Assembly (NCBI GenBank): GCA_019234035.1
Contig: JAFALX010000042.1
Location: 1-7,728, forward strand
Direction of reading: 5' to 3'
DNA length: 7,728 nt
From: Candidatus Dormiibacterota bacterium
GTDB lineage: Bacteria > Chloroflexota > Dormibacteria > Aeolococcales > Aeolococcaceae
A program made the translations under genes and the position numbers. The notes under the pieces were generated by a model. It made no database searches. It was given only the letters and a program-made list of their open reading frames with translations, and was not told the origin of the DNA. This document shows positions 1 to 6,142 of this stretch, piece by piece (the first letter of the stretch is position 1; each line of letters starts with the position of its first letter).

Positions 1-833
1 GGGCCGTTGCGCTCCAGAAACGAGAGCAAGGAGAGGAAGGTCCCCTCGCCGAGGACTGCAAGGAGGAAGCTGGCCAGTGCGAAGTCGGGCTCCTCGAGGA
101 GCGTCTGCAGCGACGCCTGGCCGCCGGCGGTCGACGACCCCATGCCACCGTGGCGCAGCAGCGCGCGCCGAGTGAAGACCTCGATGTGGCGCGCCTCGTC
201 GGCGACCTGCACGGCGAGCACCTGCAGCACCTCGCGGAAGTGCGGGTGGACCTGGCCCAGAAAACGGGCCGGCACGAGCAGCGCCGCGTTCTCGTTCTCG
301 ACGAGGTACGTCATCACCTGGACGACGGCCTCCTCGACGTCGCCGGGGAGGTCGAATTCCGCCGTCCAGTCGACGGCGGTCGCCGGGTCCCACTGTGCCG
401 CCGCCGCCTGCGCGTAGAGGCGAGGCGCCTCGTCTGCCCACACCTCCTCGCGGCGGTGCAGCGCGAAGTGGAACTCGGGGCCGCCCGCCTCGACGCGGGC
501 GCCGCGCGCGGCGAGGCCCCAGCGAGCCGGGGGATCCGCAAGAACCGCTCCGGCGACCTGGGGGTTGGGATCCCCGGCACGCTCCGCGCCCTCCCAGCGC
601 GCCGCATCCGCGCGGCCGCGCCGCACCACCGCGTGGACACCGTCGGGCGCCTGGGTCAGCGACACCACCTCATGGCCCGCCGACCGCGCCCACGCGCGCA
701 GGTGCGGGCCGAAGTCGGGATGCTGTCCGCGCACCTCCACAGATGAGCCGGTGGCGACGGCGCGCAGGGCTCGCCTCAGAAGCAGATGGGCGCCGCGGTC
801 CAGGCCCAGGCGCTCAGTATCGATAGCCGGCAG
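1..833 (-). CDS. Cys-less TusA-like domain fused to ferritin-like diiron protein (3' end outside window)
   Basis: I translated this reading frame directly: it is open from about position 842 to the window edge, so the C-terminus is missing. The N-terminal ~75 residues have a TusA/SirA-like layout (IDTERLGLDRGAHLLLRRAL, then GSSVEVRGQHPDFGPHLRAW and SAGHEVV), but the family's CPxP cysteine is absent. After a ~85-residue linker (WDPATAVDW) comes a ferritin-like helical domain with YLVENENAAL, then VADEARHIEVF (an ExxH iron-ligand motif), then LGEGTFLSLLSF, which probably starts the second ligand pair. The matching second ExxH would lie outside the window. A cytosolic diiron oxidase or oxygenase role is inferred; the substrate is unknown. 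It is last in a minus-strand run after a binding-fold protein and a flavoprotein and overlaps the former's 3' end. There is no in-frame ATG, GTG or TTG that keeps the TusA-like part. The given start is a CTG at 833-831; the next GTG (740-738) would delete half that domain. Confidence 0.72.
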   Translation of the reverse strand, partial: MPAIDTERLGLDRGAHLLLRRALRAVATGSSVEVRGQHPDFGPHLRAWARSAGHEVVSLTQAPDGVHAVVRRGRADAARWEGAERAGDPNPQVAGAVLADPPARWGLAARGARVEAGGPEFHFALHRREEVWADEAPRLYAQAAAAQWDPATAVDWTAEFDLPGDVEEAVVQVMTYLVENENAALLVPARFLGQVHPHFREVLQVLAVQVADEARHIEVFTRRALLRHGGMGSSTAGGQASLQTLLEEPDFALASFLLAVLGEGTFLSLLSFLERNG

Positions 834-1671
834 CGGTGATCCGTCCGTCGTGGTCGTAGAAGCCCGCCTCGTCGACGGCGCGCTCCAGGGCCCGGTAGCC
901 CTCGAGCCGCGCCGGCAGCCAGGCCGTGAGCCCCTCGAGGTCGAACAGGGAGCGCAGCTCCGCGTCGGCATAGCTCTGCTCGAGCAGAAGCGAGGCGAAG
1001 CGCTGGACGCCCTGGTCCGCGTTGCCGCGGAGCGCGGTGAAGTTGCAATGGTCGAACGGCGGCGTTGTTGTCAGGATCGTCGAGAACCCGGCAGGCAGGG
1101 TGCCCTCGCGGGTCATGAGCAGGTGCGTCGCGTCGAGCAGGCACGCCGCGTCGACGGAGCCGTCGGCGAGCGCGCGCGCCGCGTCGCGCTCCCCGCCGAT
1201 GTGGTCACCGTGCTTGCCGGCGAGGACATCACAGTGCTGCACCGTGATGTCGTGGTCCGGGTCGAGGCCCGCGCCACGCAGGTGGGACAGCGGGAGCAGC
1301 GTCGCCTGGGGCGAGTCGACGGCCCCCACGGCCACCGTCCTGCCGCGCAGATCCGCGACATCGCTGATGCCATCGCCGGAGCGCACGACCACCACCGAGC
1401 AGAGGTCGCGGTCGCTGTCGCGCATGGCGACGGCGTAGGCCTCGCCACCGGCTGCGGCCGCGGCGCGCCGGGTGCGCACCCAGGCGAGCGGAGAGTTCCA
1501 GGCCAGGTCGATCGCGCCGGCGAGCTGCGCCTCCGCCTGCGCCTCGTAATTGGAGAAGAGCACGTAGTCCAGAGCCAGTCCACGGTCCGCGAACCACGGC
1601 TTGAATCCCTCCCAGATGGTCACGACCTTGGGGTCGTAGGCGACGGCGCCCAGCCGCAGTGGAGTGCTCAT
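814..1671 (-). CDS. PhnD/SsuA-type periplasmic-binding-fold protein without signal peptide
   Basis: This 285-residue protein resembles type 2 periplasmic-binding proteins of the phosphate/phosphonate/sulfonate uptake class. It has an early first strand (LRLGAVAYDPKVVTIWEGF), a DLAWNSPLAW segment (about residues 55-64), a hinge-like VADLRGRTVAVGAVDSPQAT region near mid-protein, and a second-lobe ADGSVDAACLLDATHLL. The first beta strand begins at about residue 5, so there is no room for a signal peptide or lipobox, and no permease or ATPase gene is adjacent. It therefore probably works in the cytoplasm, as a sensor or as an enzyme on this fold, as MqnA, MqnD and THI5 do (established for those families, inferred here). 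The ATG lies 7 bp after the stop of the upstream flavoprotein gene with no clear ribosome-binding site, suggesting translational coupling. The frame stays open upstream to 1800, but that stretch lies inside the neighbouring gene and is not protein-like. Confidence 0.85.
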   Translation of the reverse strand: MSTPLRLGAVAYDPKVVTIWEGFKPWFADRGLALDYVLFSNYEAQAEAQLAGAIDLAWNSPLAWVRTRRAAAAAGGEAYAVAMRDSDRDLCSVVVVRSGDGISDVADLRGRTVAVGAVDSPQATLLPLSHLRGAGLDPDHDITVQHCDVLAGKHGDHIGGERDAARALADGSVDAACLLDATHLLMTREGTLPAGFSTILTTTPPFDHCNFTALRGNADQGVQRFASLLLEQSYADAELRSLFDLEGLTAWLPARLEGYRALERAVDEAGFYDHDGRITAAGYRY

Positions 1672-1678
1672 CGGAGGC

Positions 1679-2809
1679 TCAGTCGAAGAGGGGCAGGCCG
1701 CAGACGGAGCGGCCGATGAAGTCGTAGAGGACATCGGTCGTCGGCGCCATGACCGTGGCGGCACGCGCGTCGCGGAAGTGCCGTTCGACGCCGACCTCAC
1801 GGCGGAACGCAGCGCCGCCGCACACGCGCATGCCGAGGTCGGTGACCTCGGTGGCGGCCTCGCCTGCGGCGGCCTTCACCTCGAGCACACGCAGCATGAC
1901 GTCGTCACGGCCCGATTCCATGGCAGCGAGCGTGTCGTCGAGGAGTCCGCGCACCATATCGGTGCGAACCCGCATGCGCGCCACGTACGCCCGGATCGTC
2001 GGGAGCTCGGCGAGGGTCTGGCCGAGGTGCTCGAGGCGCGCGCCGCCGGCGTGCGCCGCCGTCTTCGCCGTCACCGCCTCCATGGTGCCGAGGCAGACTG
2101 CCGCCGAGAGCACCTGGAAGAGCGGCAGGACGACGCCCATCATCACGTCGAAGCCGCCACCGTCAGGCCCGAGGCGAGACGCCGCGGGGACAGCTGCGTC
2201 GCTCGCTACCACCGGCGACGAGGCGTTGCCGCGGAGGCCGAGGCCGTCGAAGCGGCCGGCGACACTCAGCCCGGGCGTCGCCGAGGGCACCAGCCAGAGC
2301 GTGCTCGGTCCCTCGGCGGCGAGCGGCCGGCTCGACCACACGTACGAGTCCGCCTCCCCTGCTGACGTGACCATGCTCTTGCGGGCGCGCAGGCGCACGG
2401 TCCCGTTGTCGACCTTGGCGCTGCTCACCGGCGCCCAGAAATGGCCGCGCGATCCGGTCTCCGAGAAGGCAAGCGTGGTGAGGTGCTCACCGCGAGCGAT
2501 GGCGTCGCGCACGGCGCGCTCACCGTGCGCCTCGATGACGGCGGCGCCGCAGTAGTGCATCGTCAGCACCATCGCCGTGGACCCGCAGGTGCGCGCAAGC
2601 CGCTCCACGACCGCGGCCGCGGCGCGAGGGCCTTCACCCGCGCCGCCGACGTCTGCGGCGCTGATGAGCCCGAGCAGTCCGCCCTCCGCCAGGGCGCCGA
2701 CAGAGGCACGGGGGAAGTCGCCAGTGCGATCGACGTCTGAGGCGGCCGGCTCGACCACCTCGGTGATCGCGCGGTCGACAGCTTCAACGTACGCCGCGGT
2801 TGTGATCAT
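1679..2809 (-). CDS. Acyl-CoA dehydrogenase-fold flavoprotein, atypical active site
   Basis: The 376-residue protein has the full acyl-CoA dehydrogenase layout: an N-terminal helical domain (VDRAITEVVEPAASDVDRTG), a middle beta domain with LAFSETGSRGHFWAP in place of the usual FALTEPxAGSD, FDGLGLRGNASSPV, and a C-terminal helical bundle ending VCGGAAFRREVGVERHFRDA. Where many family members have YEGT with the catalytic Glu, this one has VMAPTTDVLYDF, so the canonical base is absent. This C-terminal pattern recalls the flavin-dependent monooxygenase-like branch (DszC/SfnB type), so oxygenation rather than alpha,beta-dehydrogenation is possible. FAD or FMN use is inferred. The ATG at 2809 is chosen because GGAG (2822-2819) lies 9 bp before it and family proteins usually begin near MITTxAY. 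An ATG at 2860 would add 17 residues and has a poorer upstream site. It is the first gene of the minus-strand run with the binding-fold and TusA/diiron genes. Confidence 0.88.
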   Translation of the reverse strand: MITTAAYVEAVDRAITEVVEPAASDVDRTGDFPRASVGALAEGGLLGLISAADVGGAGEGPRAAAAVVERLARTCGSTAMVLTMHYCGAAVIEAHGERAVRDAIARGEHLTTLAFSETGSRGHFWAPVSSAKVDNGTVRLRARKSMVTSAGEADSYVWSSRPLAAEGPSTLWLVPSATPGLSVAGRFDGLGLRGNASSPVVASDAAVPAASRLGPDGGGFDVMMGVVLPLFQVLSAAVCLGTMEAVTAKTAAHAGGARLEHLGQTLAELPTIRAYVARMRVRTDMVRGLLDDTLAAMESGRDDVMLRVLEVKAAAGEAATEVTDLGMRVCGGAAFRREVGVERHFRDARAATVMAPTTDVLYDFIGRSVCGLPLFD

Positions 2810-2818
2810 TTCCCTGGA

Positions 2819-2822
2819 CTCC
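2819..2822 (-). promoter_or_regulatory. Ribosome-binding site supporting the 2809 start
   Basis: On the minus strand GGAG lies 9 bp before the ATG at 2809, with AGGGA nearer still. This favours the shorter form of the flavoprotein over the ATG at 2860, whose upstream bases (GCGGGTAGCCG) match a Shine-Dalgarno site poorly. Confidence 0.45.
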
Positions 2823-2860
2823 GATTTCGCGGGGCGCGCCACCGCTGTGAGAGCACCCAT

Positions 2861-3099
2861 CGGCTACCCGCTGCGATCGCCACACCCGCAGCGTAGCGTG
2901 AGACGTGCCTCCGGCGCGGCTGCGGCGCTGAACCGCGAAAGGCTACGGCCGCATCGGGCTGGCACGACCAGTGAAAGCGCCGCGTGCCCCTTCACATCAG
3001 GATGGCCGGCAGCTGAAGGCCCCCTCGACGTGCACAGTGCTCACGTCCGGAGCTGGCGTGGACTGTCCTAACGCCGAATGCTCCCATCTCAGGGTTGCG
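2861..3099. other. Intergenic region between flavoprotein operon and hemerythrin gene
   Basis: I see no convincing gene here on either strand. Open frames exist but have no protein-like composition. It must hold the promoter of the minus-strand flavoprotein operon and the end of the hemerythrin transcript, but no confident -35/-10 pair or T-tailed hairpin is visible. It contains one clean inverted repeat (3027-3047), and GACGTG recurs at 2902-2907. The composition change between the native left block and the mixed-GC central block falls here. Confidence 0.5.
3027..3047. repeat. Inverted repeat GACGTG-N9-CACGTC
   Basis: A perfect 6-bp dyad with a 9-base centre lies 53 bp beyond the stop of the hemerythrin-like gene. 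No T-run follows on the minus strand, so a classical intrinsic terminator is unlikely. An operator site or chance are the alternatives. Confidence 0.35.
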
Positions 3100-3609
3100 C
3101 TACCGATGCTCCGCCACGTAGCGCTCGGGGTCGCGGTCGGTGACTTCAACTCCGCGGACGTGCTCCGCCTCAAAGGTTGCGAACGCCACGGCGATGTCAT
3201 GACGCAGCTGCAGCGGAGCGTTGCGGCGGAAATCGGTGAGATCCTCGCGCTCCTCTTCGGCCATGTGATCGCTGTTCGCTTTGTTGGTCTTCCGCACCGC
3301 GGCCCACCAGGCGTCAGTGCCCGGCTGATGGCCGGCCGATTCCCCGATGGCATCGCGGATCTCGTTGTGGTCCTTGATGACGTCGATGACCTCGGCATCG
3401 ACGGTCTCATCGCCCACACCAGTGCCCAACTTCAACAGATGTGGGTAGAAGAGTTCCTCCTCGGAGGCAGCATGCACTTCAAGCGTGGTGCATAGCCGGT
3501 GCCACAAGATGCCAAGCGCACGTGTGTCGGACGGCGCAGTCTCCTCGAGCAGGGCGAACATCCGGCGCTGCTGGTGGTGGTCTTCGAGGATCAGCTCCGT
3601 GATGTCCAT
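3100..3609 (-). CDS. Hemerythrin-like HHE domain protein
   Basis: This 169-residue protein carries the hemerythrin/HHE iron-ligand pattern across a four-helix bundle: DHHQQRRMF (His11/12), LEVHAASEEELFYP (His46, Glu50), KDHNEIRD (His81) and SDHMAEEERED (His115, Glu119). A cytosolic non-heme diiron protein that binds or senses O2, or protects against reactive oxygen or nitrogen species, is the family expectation; the specific role is unknown. The C-terminus (VRGVEVTDRDPERYVAEHR) is polar and unremarkable. There is no signal peptide or membrane segment. It stands alone on the minus strand, divergent from the phospholipase D-like gene across 161 bp. The ATG at 3609 directly follows a TGA that closes a possible 13-codon leader frame. 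GGAGG lies about 12 bp upstream, rather far for an ideal ribosome-binding site. GC content is lower than in the left block. Confidence 0.9.
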   Translation of the reverse strand: MDITELILEDHHQQRRMFALLEETAPSDTRALGILWHRLCTTLEVHAASEEELFYPHLLKLGTGVGDETVDAEVIDVIKDHNEIRDAIGESAGHQPGTDAWWAAVRKTNKANSDHMAEEEREDLTDFRRNAPLQLRHDIAVAFATFEAEHVRGVEVTDRDPERYVAEHR

Positions 3610-3651
3610 TCAGCGCTCGTGCCTCCGCGGTCCGGTTGACGGTGCGTCCAT
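3610..3651 (-). other. Possible 13-codon leader frame abutting the hemerythrin start
   Basis: On the minus strand an ATG at 3651-3649 opens a short frame, MDAPSTGPRRHER, whose TGA (3612-3610) immediately precedes the hemerythrin ATG, giving TGAATG. Both starts lie in the same 9-base direct repeat (TGAATGGAC on the minus strand; 3604-3612 and 3646-3654 on the plus strand). It may be a translated leader or only a by-product of the repeat. Confidence 0.2.
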
Positions 3652-3770
3652 TCATTGTGGCTGGATGAGTCCTCCGCCCGGTTTGCGTCCTTCGCGGAGC
3701 CGCAGCAGCCAGCACGCTCCCGGCGCCCTCATCGTTCAGGAGACCGCGCACGATCGGGCACGATACGAGC
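3652..3770. promoter_or_regulatory. Divergent promoter region, hemerythrin and PLD genes
   Basis: The stretch separates two divergent genes and so should hold both promoters. On the minus strand CACAAT (3657-3652 region) is -10-like ahead of the hemerythrin gene. On the plus strand CGATAC lies only about 5 bp before the PLD ATG, which might fit a very short leader. Neither has a convincing -35 partner, so positions are tentative. Confidence 0.3.
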
Positions 3771-5186
3771 ATGGCCAAGATGGATGTCCTTGCCGTTATG
3801 GATTCGCGGATGGGAGCGCTCATCGAATCAGCGACTAATGCGCACCACCACCGGCGGCTTCGGCGGGTGGGTTGGGAGCGGGCGTATTGCGGTAATGAGG
3901 ACGGCTGGGCCACGGGGAGTGCTCCGACCCGCGGCGGCAACCACGTGGACGTGCATGTCGATGGCGCCGCCGCCCTGCCCTCGATCGCGGCGTCAATCCG
4001 TGCAGCCCGAAGCAGCGTCCACGTAGCCGGGTGGGCCATCACGCCATCCTTTCGCGTCGAACGCAGTGAGCCTCACCGCACGCTGCGCTCCCTTTTAGCC
4101 GAGGCTGCGGAGCGGGTTCAGGTGCGCGTCCTCGTCTGGGGTGGCGCGCCAGTCCCAGTCATGCATCCCACTCGCGGCGAGACGAAGGCCGCGGTCAGTG
4201 CACTCATCGCCGGGACCCGGATTCAAGCGGCGCGCGATACACGGAACCGTCCCATGCACTGCCATCATGAAAAGCTCGTGATCGTCGACGATGAGACTGC
4301 ATTTGTCGGCGGCATCGATCTCACCGACCTCGATGGCGATCGCTTCGACGCGGCGCCACATTCCATCCGCCCCGGTTTGGGTTGGCACGACGCGGCTGTC
4401 GCGCTCACTGGGCCATCCGTGGCAGACATCGCCGAGCACTTCGCGTTGCGTTGGCAGGCGACTACCGGCGAACGCCTTGCTCCAGTCGCAGTTCCGGCTC
4501 ACACTGGCAACTCACGCGTGCAGGTGGTCCGCACTGTGCCCGAGGGCAACTACGCGGCGCTCCCGAGTGGCGATTTCAGCGTGCTCGAGTCCTATATGGG
4601 CGCCATCCGGAGCGCTCAACGGCTGATCTATCTGGAGAACCAGTTCCTCTGGAGTGCCGAGATCGTTGCAGTGCTCAGGCAACTGCTCGATGATCCCCCG
4701 AGCGCGGACTTCCGGCTCTGTGTCGTGCTCCCCCAACGACCAAACAATGGCAACGACGATACGCGGGGACAACTCAGCGTGTTGCACGAGGCTGATCGGC
4801 ATCACCGCCTCCTCGCAGGTACGATCGGGCCGACAACACCGGGCGCGCCGGATGTGTACGTGCACGCGAAGGTCGGCATCGTCGATGACCGCTGGTTGAC
4901 CGTCGGATCAGCCAATCTCAGCGAGCATTCGTTGTTCAATGACACGGAGGTTAATGTCGTTAGCGATGACGCGCAGCTGGCCCGCACCCTGCGCGAGCGG
5001 CTGTGGAGCGAGCACCTAGAAATGGATTGCAGCGGCCAAGACCCACTCGTTGTGCTCGAGGAAGCCTGGCGCCCCAGGCTGACTTTTCACAGCGGCACGC
5101 CGCATCGATTGCGCGCACTGCCTGCGGTGTCGCGACGCAGTGCCAGGCTCATGGGCCCGCTCAAAGGACTGCTTGTGGACGGCTGA
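3771..5186 (+). CDS. Phospholipase D-like protein with two HKD motifs
   Basis: The 471-residue protein has both catalytic halves of the PLD superfamily. Motif 1 is HHEKLVIVDD (His166, Lys168, Asp173), followed by FVGGIDL. Motif 2 is VHAKVGIVDD (His365, Lys367, Asp372), followed by VGSANLSEHSLFNDTEVNV. Paired HKD motifs form one active site that cleaves or transfers phosphatidyl groups through a phospho-histidine intermediate; substrates in the wider family range from phospholipids to cardiolipin precursors and DNA. The SANLSEHSLFNDTEVNV segment resembles phospholipid-type members. No signal peptide or transmembrane helix is evident, so action at the inner membrane face or in the cytosol is inferred. 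ATG at 3771 has no strong ribosome-binding site; ATG at 3780 (residue 4) is an alternative. Composition is uneven (53% and 67% GC in two sampled lines), unlike the left block. It is divergent from the hemerythrin gene and convergent with the methyltransferase gene. Confidence 0.9.
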   Translation: MAKMDVLAVMDSRMGALIESATNAHHHRRLRRVGWERAYCGNEDGWATGSAPTRGGNHVDVHVDGAAALPSIAASIRAARSSVHVAGWAITPSFRVERSEPHRTLRSLLAEAAERVQVRVLVWGGAPVPVMHPTRGETKAAVSALIAGTRIQAARDTRNRPMHCHHEKLVIVDDETAFVGGIDLTDLDGDRFDAAPHSIRPGLGWHDAAVALTGPSVADIAEHFALRWQATTGERLAPVAVPAHTGNSRVQVVRTVPEGNYAALPSGDFSVLESYMGAIRSAQRLIYLENQFLWSAEIVAVLRQLLDDPPSADFRLCVVLPQRPNNGNDDTRGQLSVLHEADRHHRLLAGTIGPTTPGAPDVYVHAKVGIVDDRWLTVGSANLSEHSLFNDTEVNVVSDDAQLARTLRERLWSEHLEMDCSGQDPLVVLEEAWRPRLTFHSGTPHRLRALPAVSRRSARLMGPLKGLLVDG

Positions 5187-5246
5187 TATTCCTCATCCGT
5201 CATCTGCGACAGTGCCGTTCACAAACCGCTAGAAGGTAACCTCCGT

Positions 5247-5263
5247 CCGGGTTCGATCCCCGA
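5247..5263 (+). other. tRNA T-arm-like hairpin, isolated
   Basis: CCGGG-TTCGATC-CCCGA has the invariant TTCRANY loop and four of five T-stem pairs (the outermost is C-A). It is followed by GCTCGACA, which could serve as an acceptor 3' strand, but no matching GTCGAGC and no anticodon arm is found upstream. It is either a tRNA 3'-end remnant, such as one left by tRNA-targeted integration, or coincidence. It lies in the 123-bp gap between the convergent PLD and methyltransferase genes. Confidence 0.25.
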
Positions 5264-5309
5264 GCTCGACACTGGCTTTGCAGCTATCCCGATCACAGCT
5301 GAAGACCGC

Positions 5310-6101
5310 TCATTTGCTCAGGATGTAGATCGTTGGTTGGAGCTTGCCTAACAGTTGATAGACGCCGTAAAGGCACTCGGCGAGAAGAATCGCATACGTG
5401 CGCTCTCCGTATTTCTCGACGAATCGCTCGGGCCATGTCCGAAGTCGTGATGCTTTCACGAGCCCCTCGGTGGTCTCATGGTCGCCCGATTCCTCCATGT
5501 GCTGTCGGCCCTGGCCACCGATAACGATCCGTCGGGTGATCGTGAACTTGTCCTCGAAACACGATTCGGCATAGTCCTGGTCAGCAGTGTTGACCCCGAG
5601 CGGGGGAAAGAGTTCGGTTCGTTCAGCGCTTGACAGCCGCGGCGTGGCGAGGGTCATGTAGACAAGCATGTACCCACCTGGCTTCAGTATTCGGCAACAC
5701 TCTGCGATGGCGTCGGGAAGTGGCTGTATATCGGTGAGTACATCGCGACAGAAGACGAAATCGAAATGTTCGTTCGGGAATTGGATGTCGAGGATCGTCC
5801 CCTGCGAGATGGAGAATCGGTCTTCTGCTATGTCCGTCGCTGCGTTTTCCCGCCGGCCCAGCTCGACAAGCTGGTCCAAGAACTCGACGCCGCGGATGGT
5901 GCAGTCCGTTCTGGAGAGGAGCTTGCGGCTGTTCCCACCGTTCGCGCAACCCACATCCAGTACGAGCGAGCCGCTACCCACTCCGCATTCAGTGGCGAGG
6001 TCGTACAGGATGTCAAGAGAGAGCGGACCGCAGCTCGTGCTTAGCTCCGCAAGGGCATCTCCCACGGTCGAGGTGTAGATATCCTTAATATCGAAGTCCA
6101 T
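5310..6101 (-). CDS. Class I SAM-dependent methyltransferase
   Basis: The 263-residue protein has a Rossmann-type methyltransferase core. Motif I is LVLDVGCANGGNSRKLL (residues 47-63), the acidic strand-2 end is GVEF (Glu73), the motif II region is FPNEHFDFVFCRDVLTDI (residues 108-125), and motif III is ILKPGGYMLVYM (residues 138-149). It transfers a methyl group from S-adenosylmethionine, probably to a small molecule. It resembles the ubiE/sarcosine-methyltransferase style, but I cannot name the acceptor. The C-terminal ~100 residues (after SCFEDKFTITRRIV) probably form the substrate cap and give no recognisable motif. No signal peptide is seen. ATG at 6101 is preferred over TTG at 6104 because AAGGA (6113-6109) lies 7 bp upstream. 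GC is about 53% in a sampled line, the lowest in the window, suggesting acquisition from elsewhere. It is convergent with the PLD gene, and a truncated gene remnant lies immediately upstream. Confidence 0.88.
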   Translation of the reverse strand: MDFDIKDIYTSTVGDALAELSTSCGPLSLDILYDLATECGVGSGSLVLDVGCANGGNSRKLLSRTDCTIRGVEFLDQLVELGRRENAATDIAEDRFSISQGTILDIQFPNEHFDFVFCRDVLTDIQPLPDAIAECCRILKPGGYMLVYMTLATPRLSSAERTELFPPLGVNTADQDYAESCFEDKFTITRRIVIGGQGRQHMEESGDHETTEGLVKASRLRTWPERFVEKYGERTYAILLAECLYGVYQLLGKLQPTIYILSK

Positions 6102-6142
6102 CAAACGGTCCTTGCGGTCCTAAACTTGTTTCAATATGTGCC

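Noticed and set aside
314..640. Minus-strand frame of 108 codons
   Set aside because: It is out of frame with the diiron fusion protein, shows no motif, and is Arg/Ser-rich antisense-style noise.
150..2555. Several long plus-strand open frames opposite the left operon (for example 150-746, 565-1719, 1664-2365, 1749-2555)
   Set aside because: They are Arg/Ala/Pro-rich shadow frames typical of high-GC DNA. The minus strand encodes recognisable families throughout.
2971..3495. Plus-strand 174-codon frame opposite the hemerythrin gene
   Set aside because: The opposite strand has all hemerythrin ligand residues in order; this frame has no recognisable domain.
3479..4042. Minus-strand 187-codon frame across the divergent gap
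   Set aside because: It overlaps the start of both the hemerythrin and PLD genes and has no family-like segments.
5200..5275. Complete tRNA gene ending near 5271
   Set aside because: Only the T-arm resembles a tRNA. There is no acceptor partner, D-arm or anticodon arm upstream.
5281..5301. CAGCT-N11-AGCTG as a terminator for the PLD or methyltransferase gene
   Set aside because: The stem is only five base pairs with a long loop and no T-run on either strand.
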